Positions 61,148 to 64,000 of a DNA stretch of 64,000 nucleotides are shown one piece after another. The notes under the pieces were generated by a model. The model saw nothing but the letters and a program-made list of their open reading frames with translations, was not told the origin of the DNA and ran no database searches. The stretch is taken from contig NZ_LMUM01000011.1 of NCBI RefSeq assembly GCF_009765985.1, forward strand, positions 62,001-126,000, read 5' to 3'. Source of the stretch: Acidobacterium sp. S8 (GTDB lineage Bacteria > Acidobacteriota > Terriglobia > Terriglobales > Acidobacteriaceae). Both the position numbers and the translations under genes were made by a program. Position 1 is the first letter of the stretch; every line of letters begins with the position of its first letter.

Positions 61148-61235
61148 GGAGAGATCGCCGTTGGTAAGGCAGCGGCCAGCTTGCTGGCTGCGATGGGAAA
61201 CCATCCGGAGGTTCGAATCCTACCTCTCTCCGCCA
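61148..61235 (+). tRNA. tRNA-Ser-like RNA without an anticodon
   Basis: An 88-nt cloverleaf-like RNA. Acceptor stem: GGAGAGA 61148-61154 with TCTCTCC 61225-61231, then G73 (61232) and encoded CCA (61233-61235). D arm: GCC 61157-61159 with GGC 61168-61170, loop containing GG. Variable arm: GATGG-GAAA-CCATC (61192-61205). T arm: 61207-61211 with 61219-61223, one G-A mismatch, T-loop TTCGAAT, and one extra C (61224). Acceptor sequence, G73 and long variable arm are serine-type. Where an anticodon arm should be, 61172-61179 pairs with 61184-61191 over eight bp (one G-U), closed by CUUG. No seven-base anticodon loop can form. It lies inside an operon and cannot read codons. Confidence 0.85.
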
Positions 61236-61277
61236 AATTTTCGAGAAGTACTAGATCGAGGACTCAGGTTATCAGGC

Positions 61278-62174
61278 ATGAAAGTGAGCAATAAGGAAAT
61301 CAGAGTAAGCGGGCGTTGGCTGAAGATCGCTCGCCTGGATGCTGACAAGTATCAGTTCCTCGAAGATGCTGGATCATTTATTGAGGAGCTGCGTAAGGCC
61401 AGAGTGAAAGCTGACATTTTTACCTTCATGCAGGGCTTACCCTCGACAGAGCCCAAATACAAATTTCCAATGGAATGGGACAATTTTGCTGCGATTCCTA
61501 TTTCCACATTCGAAAACTGGTGGATGAAGCAGATTGGATTCAAGGCGAGAAACAAAGCCAAGCAGGCCGAGAAAAAGGGTGTTGTGATTCGTGAAGTGCC
61601 GTTCAATGACGAGCTTGTTCATGGGATATGGGAAATCTACAATGAATCGCCGATTCGCCAAGGCCGACGGTTTGCACATTACGGCAAAGACTTTGCCACC
61701 GTCTATAAGGAAGAAGCTACTTATCTTGATAGCAGTGTCTTCATCGGTGCGTACCTCGAAGAGAAACTTATCGGCTTTGTGAAGCTGGTGAGCGATGAGA
61801 GCCGCACTCAGGCCGGGTTGATGAACATTGTCTCTCTCATCCAGCAGCGGGACAAGGCTCCCACGAATGCGTTGGTGGCGCGCGCTGTTCGCTCCTGCGC
61901 AGAGCGTGGAATTCCTTTTCTGGTGTATTCGAACTTCGACTACGGCAAAAAGCAGCAGGACAGCCTCAGAGATTTCAAAGAACGCAACGCTTTCCAGCGC
62001 ATGGATGTGCCACGCTACTATGTTCCGCTAACGCAGCTTGGCGCTGCTGCTGTCCGTCTCGGATTGCAGCACCGGCTCACAGACTATATTCCGGAATCGG
62101 TTGCGTCGCGTCTGCGTGAATATCGCGAAGCATGGTACAACCGCAGGTTCGAAACAGCCACGGAGGCTTCGTAG
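61278..62174 (+). CDS. Fem/GNAT-like acyltransferase, possibly aminoacyl-tRNA dependent
   Basis: This 298-aa protein resembles the second half of Fem-type and related GNAT-fold transferases. The basic segment FKARNKAKQAEKKGVVIREV is followed by an acceptor-region stretch IWEIYNESPIRQGRRFAHYG. The core is SSVFIGAYLEEKLIGFVKLVSDE, and LVARAVRSCAERGIPFLVYSNF packs near the end. Fem-type proteins move amino acids from aminoacyl-tRNA to cell-wall precursors. The adjacent anticodon-less tRNA-like RNA makes such a donor plausible here, but a plain acyl-CoA acetyltransferase cannot be excluded. The ATG at 61278 is used because the upstream part of the frame lies within the RNA gene. Confidence 0.7.
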   Translation: MKVSNKEIRVSGRWLKIARLDADKYQFLEDAGSFIEELRKARVKADIFTFMQGLPSTEPKYKFPMEWDNFAAIPISTFENWWMKQIGFKARNKAKQAEKKGVVIREVPFNDELVHGIWEIYNESPIRQGRRFAHYGKDFATVYKEEATYLDSSVFIGAYLEEKLIGFVKLVSDESRTQAGLMNIVSLIQQRDKAPTNALVARAVRSCAERGIPFLVYSNFDYGKKQQDSLRDFKERNAFQRMDVPRYYVPLTQLGAAAVRLGLQHRLTDYIPESVASRLREYREAWYNRRFETATEAS

Positions 62175-62182
62175 AGCTGATC

Positions 62183-64000
62183 ATGCCTGGAATCGTTGGA
62201 ATTATTACAAAAAAGTCGCGTGCTTGGGCGGAGCCGCAGCTGCAGAAGATGGTAGCTACCATGCGTCACGAATCCTTTTATACAGAAGGAACCTGGGCGA
62301 ATGAAGCCGCGGGAATTTATATTGGCTGGGTTGCGCGCAAGAATTCTTTTGCAGATGTAATGCCGATCTACAATGAGCAGAACGATAAGATTCTCTTCTT
62401 TTCCGGGGAGGAATATCCCGATCCCGATGTTTATGCGCAGCTGAAGCAGCGCGGTCACTCATTCGAGACCAGAAGCGCAGCATATCTCGTTCATCTTGCG
62501 GAAGAAGATTTGTCGTTTCCTCGCAGCCTGAACGGTAAGTTTCAGGGACTGCTCATCGATTCTACCTCTGGAACCGCCACGCTCTTTAACGATCGCTTCG
62601 GCATGCATCGGTTGTACTATCATGAGTCACCGGAAGCCTTCTATTTCGCCGCCGAAGCGAAATCCATTCTTGCTGTGCGCCGGGAACTGCGCACGCCAAA
62701 TCAGCAAAGTCTTGGTGAGTTCGTAGCTTGTGGTTGTGTGCTTGAAGACCGCACACTCTTCCAGGACATTCATGTGCTGCCAACGGCTTCAGCATGGGTT
62801 TTCCGAAACGGCGCTCTACAGAACAAAGGGAAATACTTCGAGCCGTCAGAATGGGAAAACCAAGGGCCTCTTGAACCGGAAGCCTACTACAGGCAGCTGC
62901 AGGAAGTGTTCTCGCGCAATTTGCCGCGCTACTTTGGCGGCGACGAGAAGGTCGGGGTTTCGCTGACAGGCGGTCTCGACACACGCATGATTATGGCGTG
63001 GTGGAAAGCTGCTCCGGAATCGCTGCCTACATATACGTTTGGCGGCCCATACCGTGAATGCCAGGACGTGATCATTGCCCGAAAAGTGGCGGAAGCATGC
63101 GGGCAGCCTTATCAGGTGATACCGCTGGGCAGTGAGTTTCTCTCGCGGTTTGCACACTATGCTGAGCGCGCCGTCTACCTGGCTGATGGATGCGTGACTG
63201 TACAGCGGTCTGCTGATCTCTATGCGAACGAGCTAGCCGCACAAATTGCCCCCATAAGAATGACTGGCAACTATGGCAGCGAAATCCTGCGGCGGCTGCG
63301 AGCATTCAAGCCAACAGCGCCAGCGAGTGGACTCTTTCAGCCGGAATTTCTTTCGCATGTCGACCGCGCGAAGGATACCTTCCATCGGCTCTCTCAAGGA
63401 CACGCAGTTACCTTCACTGCCTTTCGTCAGGCTCCGTGGTATCAGTATGGATTGCTTTCGCTTGAGCAAACGCAGCTTTCGCTGAGGTCGCCGTTCCTCG
63501 ATAACGATCTTGTTCAGACAGCGTTCAGGGCGCCTAAATCGGAGATCGTAAAGAGCGATATCTTCGAAGACAACAGCGACTGCGGACGATTGATCGCTGA
63601 CGGAAGTGCGGCTTTGCACCGCATTCCGACAGATCGCGGGCTTGGCGTTGGTGGCGGCGTATTATCGCGCATGTCGCGAGGCGTGCTAGAGTTCACCTTT
63701 AAAGCGGAATACGCTTATGACTATGGGATGCCGCAGTGGATGGCTCGCATCGATCATGCGCTGTCGCGTCTGCACCTGGAGCATCTCTTCCTGGGACGTC
63801 ATAAGTTCTGCCACTTTCGCGTGTGGTATCGGGATGCTCTCTCCTCCTATGTTAAGGAGATGCTCTTAGATTCGCGCACACTGTCGCGGCCATATGTTCA
63901 GCGCAAGACGGTGGAGGCGATGGTGAGCGGCCACCTCAAGGGAAATCGCAATTACACGACAGAGATTCATAGGTTACTTACCCTTGAACTTCAGCATCGG
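62183..64000 (+). CDS. Asparagine synthase-like ligase, truncated by the window edge
   Basis: The frame is open for 606 codons to the last base, so the C-terminus is missing. The N-terminal part has the glutaminase fold (MPGIVGIITKK, FNDRFGMHRLYY), but residue 2 is Pro instead of the catalytic Cys. Glutamine hydrolysis is therefore not expected. The synthetase part has the pyrophosphate loop in GVSLTGGLDTRMIMAWW and helices typical of AsnB homologues in polysaccharide loci. By family it would activate a carboxylate with ATP and form an amide, either with free ammonia or with another amine. It starts eight bases after the Fem/GNAT-like gene, so the two are cotranscribed. Confidence 0.85.
   Translation, partial: MPGIVGIITKKSRAWAEPQLQKMVATMRHESFYTEGTWANEAAGIYIGWVARKNSFADVMPIYNEQNDKILFFSGEEYPDPDVYAQLKQRGHSFETRSAAYLVHLAEEDLSFPRSLNGKFQGLLIDSTSGTATLFNDRFGMHRLYYHESPEAFYFAAEAKSILAVRRELRTPNQQSLGEFVACGCVLEDRTLFQDIHVLPTASAWVFRNGALQNKGKYFEPSEWENQGPLEPEAYYRQLQEVFSRNLPRYFGGDEKVGVSLTGGLDTRMIMAWWKAAPESLPTYTFGGPYRECQDVIIARKVAEACGQPYQVIPLGSEFLSRFAHYAERAVYLADGCVTVQRSADLYANELAAQIAPIRMTGNYGSEILRRLRAFKPTAPASGLFQPEFLSHVDRAKDTFHRLSQGHAVTFTAFRQAPWYQYGLLSLEQTQLSLRSPFLDNDLVQTAFRAPKSEIVKSDIFEDNSDCGRLIADGSAALHRIPTDRGLGVGGGVLSRMSRGVLEFTFKAEYAYDYGMPQWMARIDHALSRLHLEHLFLGRHKFCHFRVWYRDALSSYVKEMLLDSRTLSRPYVQRKTVEAMVSGHLKGNRNYTTEIHRLLTLELQHR

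Noticed and set aside
61148-61235. Ordinary tRNA-Ser or a decayed tRNA remnant at an integration site
   Set aside because: An ordinary tRNA needs a seven-base anticodon loop, which is absent. Decay would not create a paired eight-bp arm with a CUUG cap, and no integrase or attachment repeat is present.
61161-61277. N-terminal extension of the Fem/GNAT-like gene
   Set aside because: The frame is open but these bases encode the tRNA-like RNA; the extension is not protein-like and the ATG at 61278 starts the fold.

Overview
The window is about 64 kb of a Gram-negative chromosome. It most resembles a member of the Acidobacteriota, class Terriglobia. The case is inferential: porins, Mla-type transport genes and OmpA-like proteins imply an outer membrane. 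A UpxY-type antiterminator heads a long exopolysaccharide locus, and dispersed repeats carry a TCAGAATGACGG core. I see no rRNA gene, CRISPR array, transposase or integrase.

Layout of the first 43 kb (mostly housekeeping and stress genes). It runs: phosphoesterase tail, a receiver-diguanylate cyclase, a 71-aa Cys/His protein, a porin divergent from a CsoR/RcnR-type regulator with a C-tract operator between them, and an FG-GAP protein. Next is a nitrogen operon read leftward (amt, glnB, glnD), a lone nuoB, an OmpA-like protein, a BNR beta-propeller and a GNAT enzyme. Then come a VOC protein divergent from mqnE, an OpgC-like protein, MarR with a frameshifted pirin, glutaryl-CoA dehydrogenase, a DUF2306/TetR divergent pair, mlaF-mlaE, and an NtrC-type two-component pair. 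The stretch ends with glycerate 2-kinase, hydrolases, an M20 peptidase, a YyaL-type protein, MscS, HdeD, a long acyl-CoA dehydrogenase and L-2-hydroxyglutarate oxidase.

From about 43 kb to the right edge lies one exopolysaccharide locus on the + strand. A REC-LuxR-Sel1 regulator points away from it on the left. A roughly 0.9-kb leader with two copies of a 43/41-nt element precedes a NusG paralogue (UpxY). A degenerate sigma-54-type regulator follows, then the export and assembly core: Wza-like exporter, outer-membrane barrel, Wzz-like chain-length protein, ExeA-like ATPase, tyrosine autokinase and a sugar-phosphate transferase. After that come sugar-modifying genes (Gfo/Idh/MocA oxidoreductase, formyltransferase, DegT aminotransferase), two GT2 glycosyltransferases, an AAC(3)-fold acyltransferase, an FkbH-like protein with its own acyl carrier protein, a Fem/GNAT-like transferase and an AsnB-like ligase cut by the window edge.

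The most striking element is an 88-nt tRNA-Ser-like RNA at 61148-61235, between a glycosyltransferase and the Fem/GNAT-like gene. It keeps an acceptor stem, G73, encoded CCA, T-loop and long variable arm. In place of the anticodon stem-loop it has an 8-bp stem closed by a CUUG tetraloop, so it has no anticodon. SerRS reads the variable arm rather than the anticodon, and Fem-type enzymes use aminoacyl-tRNA donors. My inference is a dedicated, non-translating seryl donor RNA for decorating the polysaccharide. This is a hypothesis; the RNA fold itself is visible in the sequence.
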